Positions 38,197 to 48,770 of a stretch of DNA of 64,000 nt are shown piece by piece (the stretch's first letter is position 1; every line of letters starts with the position of its first letter). This DNA is from Roseivivax sp. GX 12232 (lineage in GTDB: Bacteria > Pseudomonadota > Alphaproteobacteria > Rhodobacterales > Rhodobacteraceae). The stretch spans positions 124,001 through 188,000 of the forward strand of contig NZ_JAJSEC010000007.1 of assembly GCF_021272185.1 (NCBI RefSeq). Direction: 5' to 3'. Both the position numbers and the translations under genes were made by a program. Under the pieces are notes generated by a model, which was given only the letters and a program-made list of their open reading frames with translations, was not told where the DNA came from and did not search any database.

Positions 38197-38791
38197 CGAC
38201 CTGACCCGCCTCCGTCGCGCGCTCGACGCGGCGGCGGCGCCCTCGTCGGATTTCGACCTGAACGCCGGCGCCAAGGCGGCGCTGCCGCCGACGCGCAAGC
38301 TGCGCCCGGCAGGCGTGCTTGTGCCGCTGATCGACAGCCCCGAGGGGCTGCGGCTGATCCTGACCAAGCGCTCCTCGAAGTTGAAGCACCACCCGGGGCA
38401 GATCGCCTTTCCGGGCGGCAAGGTCGATCCGACCGACGCCGGCCCCGAGGATGCCGCCCTGCGGGAGACCGAGGAAGAGATCGGCCTGCCGCGCGCTTCG
38501 GTCAGCCTTCTGGGCGCGCTGCCGGTGCACGAAACGGTCACGGGCTTTGCCATGGCGCCCTTCGTCGGGCTGGTGACTGGGCCCTTCGCGCCGCGCGCCG
38601 AGCCCGGCGAGGTGGCCGAGATCTTCAGCCTGCCCTTCGCCCATGTCACCGAGGCCGCGCGCTTCTCGGTGCAGTCGCGGCGCTGGCGCGGTGAGCGGCG
38701 GCATTATTTCACCGTGCCCTACGGCCCCTATTACATCTGGGGCGCGACGGCGCGGATCCTGCGCGGCCTCGCCGAAAGGCTGTCCCCATGA
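38183..38791 (+). CDS. NUDIX CoA-pyrophosphatase-like hydrolase
   Basis: This 202-aa protein has the CoA-type Nudix pattern: LTKRSSKLKHHPGQIAFPGG, then KVDPTDAGPEDAALRETEEE and IGL. The LxxHxGQxxFPGG lead-in is the NuCoA signature of enzymes that split CoA or acyl-CoA into 3',5'-ADP and phosphopantetheine. It overlaps hslO and the CCA-adding enzyme gene, so these three are co-translated. Confidence 0.9.
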   Translation: MPGSDDLTRLRRALDAAAAPSSDFDLNAGAKAALPPTRKLRPAGVLVPLIDSPEGLRLILTKRSSKLKHHPGQIAFPGGKVDPTDAGPEDAALRETEEEIGLPRASVSLLGALPVHETVTGFAMAPFVGLVTGPFAPRAEPGEVAEIFSLPFAHVTEAARFSVQSRRWRGERRHYFTVPYGPYYIWGATARILRGLAERLSP

Positions 38792-39972
38792 CCGAGATCA
38801 CGGCCGATCGGGTCGGGGGCGACTGGCTGAGCGCGCCGCGCGCGCAGGCGGTCTTTGCCGCGCTCGCCGACCAGGGCTTCGCGGCCTACGCGGTGGGCGG
38901 CTGCGTGCGGAACGCGCTTCTCGGCGCGCCGGTCGAGGACCTCGACATCGCCACCGAGGCCCGCCCCGAGGAGACCGTCGCCGCGGTGGAGGCGGCGGGG
39001 CTGAAGGCGGTGCCCACGGGCGCCGATCACGGCACGATCACCGTGGTCTCCGAGGGCGAGGGCTTCGAGGTCACCACCTTCCGCGCGGACGTCGAGACCG
39101 ACGGCCGCCACGCCCGGGTGCGCTTTTCCAAGACGCTCGAGGAAGACGCCCGGCGGCGGGATTTCACCATCAACGCGCTTTACGCCCGGCCCGACGGGCA
39201 GGTGATCGCGCCGCTGGGGGCGGGTCAGCTCGAAGACCTCGCCGCCCGGCGGGTGCGCTTCATCGGCGATGCCGAGGCCCGCATCCGCGAGGATTACCTG
39301 CGTATCCTGCGCTATTTCCGCTTCGCCGCCTGGTATGGCGACCCCGAGGCGGGCTTCGACCCCGAGGCGCTGGCGGCCATCGCCGCCGAGGGCGCGGGGC
39401 TCACCCGGCTCTCCAAGGAACGGGTCGGCGCGGAGATGAAGAAACTGCTCTCCGCGCCTGACCCGGCCCCGGCGCTGGGCGCCATGGCGCAAAGCGGCGC
39501 ACTGGCGCGGGTGCTGCCGGGGGCGGTGTCCGAGAGCCTCGCGCCGCTCATCCACCTCGAAGGGCAGGCGGGCTCTGGGCCCGAGCCGCTGAGACGGCTG
39601 GCGGCGCTGGGCGTCCGGGCGGATGTGGACCTGCGGCTCTCCAAGGCCGAGCAGAAACACCTCGCCCGGCTTTGGGAGGCGGTGGACAGCGGCGCGGGCC
39701 CGGCGGCGCTGGGCTACCGCTTCGGGGAGGCGCTGGCGCGGGATGCGCTGCTCCTGCGGGCGGCCGCGCTGGGCATGCCGCTCGATCCCGAAGCGCTCTC
39801 CGAGGCCACCCACGGCGCCCGGCAAAGCTTCCCCGTCAGCGCCCGCGACCTGATGCCCGAGCGGCAGGGGGCGGAGATCGGCGCGGCGCTTGCCGAGCTC
39901 GAGGCGCGCTGGATCGCCTCGGGCTTCACGCTCGACCGCGCGGCGCTTCTCGCAAACCTGCGAAAGAAGTGA
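38788..39972 (+). CDS. cca: CCA-adding tRNA nucleotidyltransferase
   Basis: This 394-aa class II nucleotidyltransferase has AYAVGGCVRNALLGAPVEDL followed by DIAT, where the two Asp bind metal. RRRDFTINALY and RFIGDAEARIREDYLRILRY, the typical poly(A)/CCA-polymerase blocks, follow. It adds or repairs the 3' CCA end of tRNAs. The ATG overlaps the NUDIX stop (ATGA). Confidence 0.94.
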   Translation: MTEITADRVGGDWLSAPRAQAVFAALADQGFAAYAVGGCVRNALLGAPVEDLDIATEARPEETVAAVEAAGLKAVPTGADHGTITVVSEGEGFEVTTFRADVETDGRHARVRFSKTLEEDARRRDFTINALYARPDGQVIAPLGAGQLEDLAARRVRFIGDAEARIREDYLRILRYFRFAAWYGDPEAGFDPEALAAIAAEGAGLTRLSKERVGAEMKKLLSAPDPAPALGAMAQSGALARVLPGAVSESLAPLIHLEGQAGSGPEPLRRLAALGVRADVDLRLSKAEQKHLARLWEAVDSGAGPAALGYRFGEALARDALLLRAAALGMPLDPEALSEATHGARQSFPVSARDLMPERQGAEIGAALAELEARWIASGFTLDRAALLANLRKK

Positions 39973-40136
39973 CAAGCGCCCCCGCGCGGGCTATCTGACC
40001 CTCAGCCCGCCGGCGGCTGGCCCTGGCCTCGCGCGATAGCGCGCCCCGCCCCTCAGGGGTGGCGCGCCCGCGTCACCGGCCCGCCCCCTCCGGCCAGCAA
40101 GATTTCATCGCGAGTCTCTTTCCAGGCAGTCCGGCC

Positions 40137-41983
<1,847 letters not shown>

Positions 41984-41987
<4 letters not shown>

Positions 41988-43852
41988 GTGCGACATCCGA
42001 GCCAGAGGAGACCCCGCGCTGGCGCCGCCCGAGCCGCTGGATCGACCCGTTCCGCCCGGCCTCGGGCCCGCCGCCGCAGCAGATTCTGCCCTTCTTCCGC
42101 TGGAACCTCGAAGGCGCCTGGCCGGTCCTGGCCGTGGCGGGCTGTTTCTCGATCCTCTCGGGCGTGGTCGAGGTCATGGCCGCCCTCATCCTGGGCCGGG
42201 TGGTCGATGCGGCGCTCGCCGCCGAGGCGGGCCAGGTCTTCACCGACCAGGCGCCGGTCCTGATCGGGGCGCTTTTGTTCTTCGTCCTGGCGCGGCCCGC
42301 GATCATGGGCGTCTCGACCTTCTTCCAGTCGATCGTGGTCCAGCCCAACGTGCTGAACCTGGTGCTGTCGCGGCTGCACCGGCACACCATCGGCCAGTCG
42401 GTGACCTTCTTCGACAACGATTTCGCCGGGCGGATCAGCCAGAAGGAAATGCAGACCTCTCGGGCGCTGACCGACGTGGTGATCGAGATGATCCACACGG
42501 TGCTTTTCGCGCTGGCCTCGGTGGTGGGGGCGATCCTGCTTCTGGGCACGGTCGACGCGCGCATCGCGCTGGGGCTTCTCTTGTGGATGGTGGTCTACGG
42601 GCTTTTCATCCGGGCCTTCATGCCGCGCATCCGCAAGCGGTCGAAGGCGCGGGCCTCGGCCCGGGCCATGGTGACCGGGCAGGTGGTCGACACGGTGACC
42701 AACATCAAGACGGTGAAGCTTTTTGCCCATGCCGAGCACGAGGACCGCGCGGCGCTTTCGGCGATGAACACCTATCGTCACCGGGCGCTGGAGTTCGGCC
42801 AGGTCTCGGTGACCTTCCGCTTCTGGCTGATGGCCCTGGCGGGGCTTCTGCCGGTGCTGCTGGTCGGCGGGGCGCTTCTGTATTGGAGCCGCGGGCTGGT
42901 CAGCGCCGGCGACATCACCGCGACCGGCGCGGTGGCGCTGCGGCTGGCGCAGATGACCGGCTGGGTCAGCTTCACGCTGATGTCGCTTTATTCCAACCTC
43001 GGCGAGGTCGAGGACGGGATGCGCACCCTCGCGCCGCGCCACGCGCTGACCGACCGGCCCGACGCCGGCGCGCTTTCGGTGACCGAGGGCCGGGTGACGC
43101 TCCGCGATCTGAGCTTCCACTACGGCTACGAGCGCGGCGGGCTCGACCGGGTCTCGCTCGAGGTGCAGCCGGGCGAGAAGCTCGGCATCGTCGGCGCCTC
43201 GGGGGCGGGGAAATCGACGCTGGTGGCCCTGCTCATGCGGCTCTACGACACCGAAAAAGGCCGCATCCTGATCGACGGGCAGGACATCTCGGAGGTGACG
43301 CAGGAAAGCCTGCGCCGGGCCATCGGCATGGTCACCCAGGAGACCGCGATGTTCAATCGCTCGGCCCTGGACAACATCCGTTACGGCCGGCCCGACGCCA
43401 GCTTCGAGGAGGTGGTCGCCGCGGCGCAAAAGGCCGAGGCGCATGACTTCATCCTCGCCATGCAGGACCACAAGGGCCGGCAGGGCTACGAGGCGCATCT
43501 CGGCGAGCGCGGCGTGAAGCTTTCGGGCGGGCAGCGGCAGCGCATCGCGCTGGCGCGGGCGCTTCTGAAGGACGCGCCGATCCTGATCCTGGACGAGGCG
43601 ACCTCGGCGCTCGACAGCGAGGTGGAGGCCGCGATCCAGGACGCGCTGCACCGCGCCATGGAGGGCAAGACCGTGCTGGCCATCGCGCATCGGCTCTCGA
43701 CCATCGCCGACATGGACCGGATCGTTGTGCTCGACCGCGGCCGCGTCGTGGAAGAGGGCACCCATGAGACGCTCCTGGCCGAGGGCGGGCTTTACGCCCG
43801 CTACTGGGAGCGGCAGTCGGGCGGTTTCGAGACCCGCGAGGCGGCGGAATAG
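41984..43852 (+). CDS. ABC exporter half-transporter 2
   Basis: This 622-aa protein is a paralogue of the preceding one with the same layout: six membrane segments, Walker A GASGAGKST, signature LSGGQRQR and Walker B ILILDEATSALDSE. The Walker B Glu is present in both partners, so neither shows the usual degenerate site of asymmetric heterodimers. It starts at a GTG overlapping the TGA of its partner. Confidence 0.88.
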
Positions 43853-43894
43853 CCCGGCCTCGACGCCGCGCGACTTTCGAGTCATGAGGGCGCC

Positions 43895-45115
43895 ATGACG
43901 ACGAGCTATGTGATCGAACGGCTGGGCCACCTGGGCGACGGCATCGCGCCGGGGCCGGTCTTCGTGCCGGGCGCGCTGCCCGGCGAAGAGGTGACGGGCG
44001 AGGTCGCCGACGGGGTGATCGCCGCGCCGTGCATCCTGACGCCCTCGGGTGACCGCGTGACGCCGCCCTGCGCCCATGCCAAGCGCTGCGGCGGCTGCCA
44101 GCTGCAGCACGCCGCCGATGATTTCGTCGCCGGATGGAAGCAGCAGGTGGTCGAGACGGCGCTGGCGGGGCAGGGGCTCGAAGCGCCCTTCCGGCCCATC
44201 GTGACCTCTCCGGCCCAAAGCCGCCGCCGCGCGGTCTTCTCGGGCAAGCGCACCAAGAAGGGGGCGCAGGCCGGGTTCCACGTGAAACGCTCCGAGGTGA
44301 TCGTGCCGGTGCCCGAGTGCCAGGTGCTGCACCCGGACCTGTCCGCCGCCCTGCCGCTGGTGGAAGAGCTGACCGTGCTCGGCGGCTCGCGCAAGGGCGA
44401 GCTCTCGGTCAATGTCACCCGCAGCGAAAGCGGGCTCGACGTGATGGTCACCGGGGGCAAGCCGCTCGACGGGGCGTTGCGCATCGAGCTGGCCGAGATC
44501 GCCCGCCGCCACGACCTCGCGCGGATCGGCTGGGCCGGGGACGAGACGCTCGAGCGCCGCCCGCCGATCCTGACCTTCAGCGCGGCGCGGGTGACCCCGC
44601 CGCCCGGCGCCTTCCTGCAGGCCACGCCCCAGGGCGAGGCCGCGCTGCGCGCCGCCGTCTCCGAGATCACCGAAGGCTGCAAGCGCGCGGTCGATCTTTT
44701 CGCCGGCTGCGGCACCTTCGCGCTGCCCCTGGCCGAGCGCATGGAGGTCCATGCGGTCGAGGGCGACCCGGCGATGACCGCCGCGCTCGACCGGGGCTGG
44801 CGGCACGGGCAGGGGCTGCGCGCGGTGACCACCGAGGTGCGCGACCTCTTCCGCAACCCGCTTCTGCCGGCCGAGCTGGCGCGCTACGGCGCCGCGGTGA
44901 TCGACCCGCCGCGCGCCGGGGCCGAGGCGCAGGTCGCCGCTCTTGCCGAGGCCCGCCTGCCGGTCATCGCCCATGTCTCCTGCAACCCCGTGACCTTCGC
45001 CCGGGACGCCGCGACGCTGGTGCGCGCGGGCTACCGGATCGACTGGGTGCAGGTGGTGGACCAGTTCCGCTGGTCCACCCATATCGAGCTTGCCGCCGCG
45101 TTCAGACTGGACTGA
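43895..45115 (+). CDS. 23S rRNA/tRNA uracil-5 methyltransferase (RlmD/TrmA type)
   Basis: This 406-aa protein has a TRAM-like N-terminus and an iron-sulfur cysteine set (CAHAKRCGGCQLQH plus the Cys in VPECQVLHP). A Rossmann SAM domain follows (VDLFAGCGTFALPL), then VIDPPRAGAE and the catalytic HVSCNPVTFARD. It makes m5U in rRNA or tRNA. Which base cannot be decided from sequence. The next gene starts 9 bp later. Confidence 0.88.
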   Translation: MTTSYVIERLGHLGDGIAPGPVFVPGALPGEEVTGEVADGVIAAPCILTPSGDRVTPPCAHAKRCGGCQLQHAADDFVAGWKQQVVETALAGQGLEAPFRPIVTSPAQSRRRAVFSGKRTKKGAQAGFHVKRSEVIVPVPECQVLHPDLSAALPLVEELTVLGGSRKGELSVNVTRSESGLDVMVTGGKPLDGALRIELAEIARRHDLARIGWAGDETLERRPPILTFSAARVTPPPGAFLQATPQGEAALRAAVSEITEGCKRAVDLFAGCGTFALPLAERMEVHAVEGDPAMTAALDRGWRHGQGLRAVTTEVRDLFRNPLLPAELARYGAAVIDPPRAGAEAQVAALAEARLPVIAHVSCNPVTFARDAATLVRAGYRIDWVQVVDQFRWSTHIELAAAFRLD

Positions 45116-45124
45116 GACCCCACC

Positions 45125-45919
45125 ATGCCCTTCCGCGCCCGCCTTGCCGCCTTTCTCGAGCGTCCGCTGACGCGCAACACGATCACGCTGATCATCGTCT
45201 TCAACGCGATCCTCCTGGGGCTCGAGACTTCGGAGCGGGCCATGGCCGCCGCCGGCGGGCTGATCGTGGCGCTCGACCGCGCCTGCCTCGCGGTCTTCGT
45301 GATCGAGCTCACCGCCAAGATCTACGCCCAGGGCCGGCGCTTCCCGCGCAACGGCTGGAACATCTTCGACTTCGTGATCGTCGGCATCGCGCTGGTGCCG
45401 GGCTCGCAGTCCTTCTCGGTCCTGCGGGCCCTGCGCATCCTGCGGGTACTGCGCGTGGTCTCCACGCTGCCGCGGCTCCGCCGGGTGGTCGAGGGCTTCC
45501 TGACCGCGCTGCCCGGCATGGGCTCGGTCTTCCTGCTCATGGCGCTGATCTTCTACATCGGCGCGGTCATGGCGACGAAGCTCTTCGGCGCCTCTTTCCC
45601 CGAGTGGTTCGGCACGCTCGGCCGGTCGGCCTATTCGCTGTTCCAGATCATGACGCTGGAAAGCTGGTCCATGGGCATCGTGCGCCCGGTGATGGAGGTC
45701 TATCCCGCCGCCTGGGCCTTCTTCGTGCCCTTCATCCTGATCACCACCTTCGCGGTGGTGAACCTGGTGGTCGGCCTGATCGTGAACTCCATGCAGGACG
45801 CCCATGCCGAAGAGGCCAATGCCGCGACCGACAGCTACCGCGACCAGGTGCTGGCCCGGCTCGAGGCGATCGAACGGCGGCTTGATGCCCAGGGCTCACC
45901 GCCGCGTGAGCGCGAGTGA
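45125..45919 (+). CDS. Bacterial voltage-gated sodium channel (NaChBac/NavAb type)
   Basis: This 264-aa protein has one six-helix domain. The S4 sensor is SVLRALRILRVLRVV with arginines every third residue. The pore filter reads TLESWSMG, the exact sodium-selective motif of NaChBac and NavAb. The C-terminal region (QDAHAEEANAATDSYRDQVL) fits the four-helix assembly coiled coil. Four subunits form the channel. Marine bacteria use such channels in motility and pH behaviour. Its stop overlaps an alternative GTG of the L,D-transpeptidase gene, but I place that start further on. Confidence 0.93.
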   Translation: MPFRARLAAFLERPLTRNTITLIIVFNAILLGLETSERAMAAAGGLIVALDRACLAVFVIELTAKIYAQGRRFPRNGWNIFDFVIVGIALVPGSQSFSVLRALRILRVLRVVSTLPRLRRVVEGFLTALPGMGSVFLLMALIFYIGAVMATKLFGASFPEWFGTLGRSAYSLFQIMTLESWSMGIVRPVMEVYPAAWAFFVPFILITTFAVVNLVVGLIVNSMQDAHAEEANAATDSYRDQVLARLEAIERRLDAQGSPPRERE

Positions 45920-45947
45920 GTTCAGGCTACCCGGAAGCCCTGAAAAT

Positions 45948-45972
45948 CGCTATTCTGCCCGGAAAAATAGCG
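45948..45972 (+). promoter_or_regulatory. Hairpin before the lipoprotein L,D-transpeptidase start
   Basis: CGCTATT (45948-45954) and AATAGCG (45966-45972) form a perfect 7-bp stem with an 11-nt loop. The stem ends two bases before the GCAGGA ribosome site of the next gene. There is no U-run, so an RNA-stability or attenuation role is more likely than termination. Confidence 0.4.
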
Positions 45973-45981
45973 AGCAGGACA

Positions 45982-46482
45982 GTGAAACTCATCAAGATCG
46001 CCGCGCTGTGTCTCATGGCCCTCGGGCTCTCGGCATGCAGCAGCAAGTTCAAGACCTACAATGGCCCCGAGGTCACCCAGGTCGTGGTCGATAAGAGCGA
46101 CCGCAAGATGTATCTTCTGCACCACCGCGAGGTGCTGAAGAGCTACCGCATCGGGCTCGGGTTCGCGCCCGAGGGCGACAAGCAGATCGAGGGCGACGGC
46201 AAGACGCCCGAGGGTCTCTACTTCATCGACCGCCGCAACCCGAACTCGCGGTTTCACCTCTCGATCGGGATCTCCTATCCCAACGAGGCGGATATCGCCG
46301 AGGCCATCGCCCTGGGCAAATCGCCCGGCGGGGACATCTTCATCCACGGCGGCCCGCCGAAAGGCGCGCGTTTCAGCCCGCGGTCGGACTGGACCTGGGG
46401 CTGCATCGCGGTGAAGGACCGCGAGATGGAGGATGTCTACGCGATGGTGCGGGACGGCACGCCGATCCTGATCCAGCCCTAG
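45982..46482 (+). CDS. L,D-transpeptidase-fold (YkuD) lipoprotein
   Basis: This 166-aa protein starts at a GTG after GCAGGA. A lipoprotein signal ends in the lipobox LSAC at residue 19. The YkuD domain has IHGGPPKG and the nucleophile Cys in WTWGCIAV. The usual His before Gly-Cys is Trp here. Such proteins cross-link peptidoglycan or cut lipoprotein links to it. A longer version from a GTG at 45916 is possible but would bury the lipobox. Confidence 0.82.
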   Translation: MKLIKIAALCLMALGLSACSSKFKTYNGPEVTQVVVDKSDRKMYLLHHREVLKSYRIGLGFAPEGDKQIEGDGKTPEGLYFIDRRNPNSRFHLSIGISYPNEADIAEAIALGKSPGGDIFIHGGPPKGARFSPRSDWTWGCIAVKDREMEDVYAMVRDGTPILIQP

Positions 46483-46967
46483 GCGGGACTGCGCGGCATG
46501 GAATTGTCGGGGACCAATTTGGCGGCTCTTATGGGCGCGCCTATTCGGCCCCGGCCCTCGCGCCACTCGGCGGTGTATGCGTCTATATTCCAGCGGGATT
46601 GGCGGGATTGCGCGCCCGGTAATCATCCGAACGCCGCAATTGGCGATCCATCGGACATGGTGCGAATAGCCGCGCGTCGGCGGGCCGTGGCGCGGCGATC
46701 CCAGGGTCGAGCGGCAGCGCTTTATGGTTGCCAGGTCCGCGCGCAATAGGAGCGGCGCGCCCAGACCGGCCAAATCGCCGTGCCGACGGGACGGCCCGGC
46801 GATGCGCGGCGGCCTTCGGCCGGTTATTCCGCGCCGGCGCGCAGATCGACCGATCCTGGGTAATCCGGCAATCGGTCAAATATCAGTCAGCTTGTAAGGT
46901 GTTGTGGTGGCAAAGAGGCCCGTCGCTGCGCGGCTCCGCGCCCCACAGCCCGAGCGCCCTCACCCCC
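46483..46967. other. Gene-free spacer (485 bp)
   Basis: No gene, tRNA or clear terminator is seen. The spacer is palindrome-prone, with GGCCTTCGGCC-type stems, and contains GCGCAATAGG (46741-46750), the complement of CCTATTGCGC found in the other structured spacer at 17666-17675. A GCGCGG/CCGCGC hairpin (46928-46941) might end the CAP lipoprotein transcript. Confidence 0.5.
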
Positions 46968-47549
46968 TCAGGAGGCGCCGCCCGCCTCTGCCGCCGCGGC
47001 GACCTGTGCGCCGCTGGCCGAGCCCGGCGCGCCGGTGATCAGCGTCCACCAGATCTTGCCGTTGTTCTCCTGGTGCCAGGCAAAGCCCATCTCGCGGGCC
47101 TCGGGCGACATGATCACCCCGCGCGTCGCGCTGTCGTCCATCCAGGCCGCAAGGGTCTGCAGCTCGGTCTCATAGGTCTCCGAGATCACCTCGCCCTGCA
47201 GCGAGCCGCCGTAGCCCACCCGGCGCACGCGGTCGATCGGCGAGGAGCCGTCCGAGCCGAAGTGCCAGGGCCGGTTCTGCACCGCCATGTCGCGCGAATG
47301 GGTCGCCGCGGCGGCGTTCAGCTGGGCGTTGTATTCCAGCGGCACCAGCCCCTGTTCGGCGCGCAGCGCGTTGACTGAGTCGAGCATCCGGATCTCGATC
47401 CGGTTCGCCTCGCCCAGGCCGATCCGGTAGACCGTCGGCAGGGGTTGACCATCGGGTCCGAGTCGCGGTTCGGCCGGCGGCGTCGGAGAGCTGGCGCATC
47501 CTGCCAGGACAAGGGCCAGGGCGGCGGAGATAAGCGAAGCGCGGAGCAT
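46968..47549 (-). CDS. CAP-domain lipoprotein
   Basis: This 193-aa protein has a lipoprotein signal (MLRASLISAALALVLAGC, lipobox LAGC, Cys at residue 18). A CAP/SCP (PR-1-like) domain follows, with MLDSVNALRAEQGLVPLEYN, THSRDMAVQNRPWHFGSDG and WMDDSATRGVIMSPEAREMG. Many bacterial CAP proteins are exported and lack known substrates. It lies on the opposite strand between two L,D-transpeptidase-fold genes. The Ala-rich C-terminus is probably disordered. Confidence 0.85.
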   Translation of the reverse strand: MLRASLISAALALVLAGCASSPTPPAEPRLGPDGQPLPTVYRIGLGEANRIEIRMLDSVNALRAEQGLVPLEYNAQLNAAAATHSRDMAVQNRPWHFGSDGSSPIDRVRRVGYGGSLQGEVISETYETELQTLAAWMDDSATRGVIMSPEAREMGFAWHQENNGKIWWTLITGAPGSASGAQVAAAAEAGGAS

Positions 47550-47716
47550 GGCGGCGATCCTGTTCTGTCCATTCGACCCGAACGGCCTTATCTTCTCGCG
47601 CGTGGCTTATCAAACCCACATCGGCGTGACTGCGCCGAGACACGCGGGTTTGAATTGCGAATGCGACAATCGCGCACTAATTGGCAGGAAATTGCCGTTC
47701 ATCACGGAGATGTCCC

Positions 47717-48322
47717 ATGAGCAAGTTTTCCTCTCGCGCCACCAGCCGGCGCGCCTTCCTCGCGGGGACGGCCGCGGCCTCTTTTGCAGGTCCGGCGCTC
47801 GCCCAAAGCGTCACCGGCGCCGGCACCACCGAGGTCGAGCGTGACCTCTCCGAGATCGTGCGCCGCAACACCTCGAGCTTCCGCATGCTCGACTGGCGGC
47901 CCTATTTCTCGAACCTGAACAAGGGTGCGATCCTGGTCGATATCCAGAGCCGCGCACTGCACTACTGGTCCGAGGACCAGGCGGTCTACAAGCTGTATCC
48001 GACCTCGGTGCCGCTGACCGAGGACCTGACCCGCCGCGGCCGGACCAGCGTTACGCTGAAGGATCCCGAGCCCGACTGGCGGCCCACGCCCTCGATGAAG
48101 AAGCGCAATCCCGAGTGGCCGGACTACGTGCCGCCGGGCCCCGACAACCCGCTCGGCACCCGTGCGCTGCACCTGAGCTGGACCTATTACCGGATCCACG
48201 GCACCCACGATACGCGCAAGATCGGCCGCCGTTCGTCGAACGGTTGCATCGGCCTTTACAACGAGCATATCGAAGAGCTGTACGAGATGGCGCAGGTCGG
48301 CACCCAAGTGTTGCTTATTTGA
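47717..48322 (+). CDS. Exported L,D-transpeptidase-fold (YkuD) protein
   Basis: This 201-aa protein has a Tat-like leader (TSRRAFLAGTAAASFAGPAL, cleavage after ALA). A YkuD domain follows, with ALHLSWTYYRIHGTHDTRKI and the catalytic SSNGCIGL. It is expected to form 3-3 cross-links or attach proteins to peptidoglycan in the periplasm. The ATG at 47717 follows CGGAGATG. The Tat motif with RR-x-F-L is rare among L,D-transpeptidases in general but common for this alphaproteobacterial type. Confidence 0.85.
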   Translation: MSKFSSRATSRRAFLAGTAAASFAGPALAQSVTGAGTTEVERDLSEIVRRNTSSFRMLDWRPYFSNLNKGAILVDIQSRALHYWSEDQAVYKLYPTSVPLTEDLTRRGRTSVTLKDPEPDWRPTPSMKKRNPEWPDYVPPGPDNPLGTRALHLSWTYYRIHGTHDTRKIGRRSSNGCIGLYNEHIEELYEMAQVGTQVLLI

Positions 48323-48464
48323 CGACAAGCCCGCGATAGGCGGTTTGAGCGGCTTAAGTTGCGTTTGCAAATGCAAAGGGAAGCTGCTTAGAACGACTCA
48401 CGAGGTTAAGTCTTGGGTGCTTGTTCGGGTATCCTCCGAGCAAGCGATTATCTGGAGGATAATG

Positions 48465-48659
48465 ATGAAGAAACTCGCACTGGCCGCCGCAATCGCCGCC
48501 GCAGGCACCTCGGCAATGGCAGGCTCCTACGCAAAAGACGACGTGGTCATGGAGCCCGTCGTTGTCGTCGAAGAAACCGAACAGCAGTCGTCCTCGGCAG
48601 CGATCATCGTTCCGCTGATCCTGCTCGCGCTCGTCGCAGCTGCGGTTTCCGCCGACTAA
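48465..48659 (+). CDS. Small exported membrane protein, 64 aa
   Basis: MKKLALAAAIAAAGTSAMAG looks like a signal peptide. An acidic segment follows (KDDVVMEPVVVVEETEQQ), then one hydrophobic helix (AAIIVPLILLALVAAAV). It has a strong GGAGGA ribosome site and a very strong terminator 22 bp after the stop, signs of a highly expressed single gene. I do not recognise a family. Similar small proteins near hemH are sometimes mislabelled ferrochelatase. An ATG at 48462 is the alternative start. Confidence 0.75.
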   Translation: MKKLALAAAIAAAGTSAMAGSYAKDDVVMEPVVVVEETEQQSSSAAIIVPLILLALVAAAVSAD

Positions 48660-48680
48660 TTCGGTTCGTCAGAACCTGGG

Positions 48681-48712
48681 AAAAGGCGGTGCCTCGGCAC
48701 CGCCTTTTTTCT
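48681..48712 (+). terminator. Rho-independent terminator of the small membrane protein gene
   Basis: AAAAGGCGGTGC (48681-48692) and GCACCGCCTTTT (48697-48708) form a 12-bp perfect stem with loop CTCG, followed by more T. It is one of the clearest terminators in the window. Confidence 0.95.
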
Positions 48713-48770
48713 TTGCGCCGGGCGATCTGAGCCCTTTGCGCATCGCGCCCGCACTGGCGCATTTCGCGTG

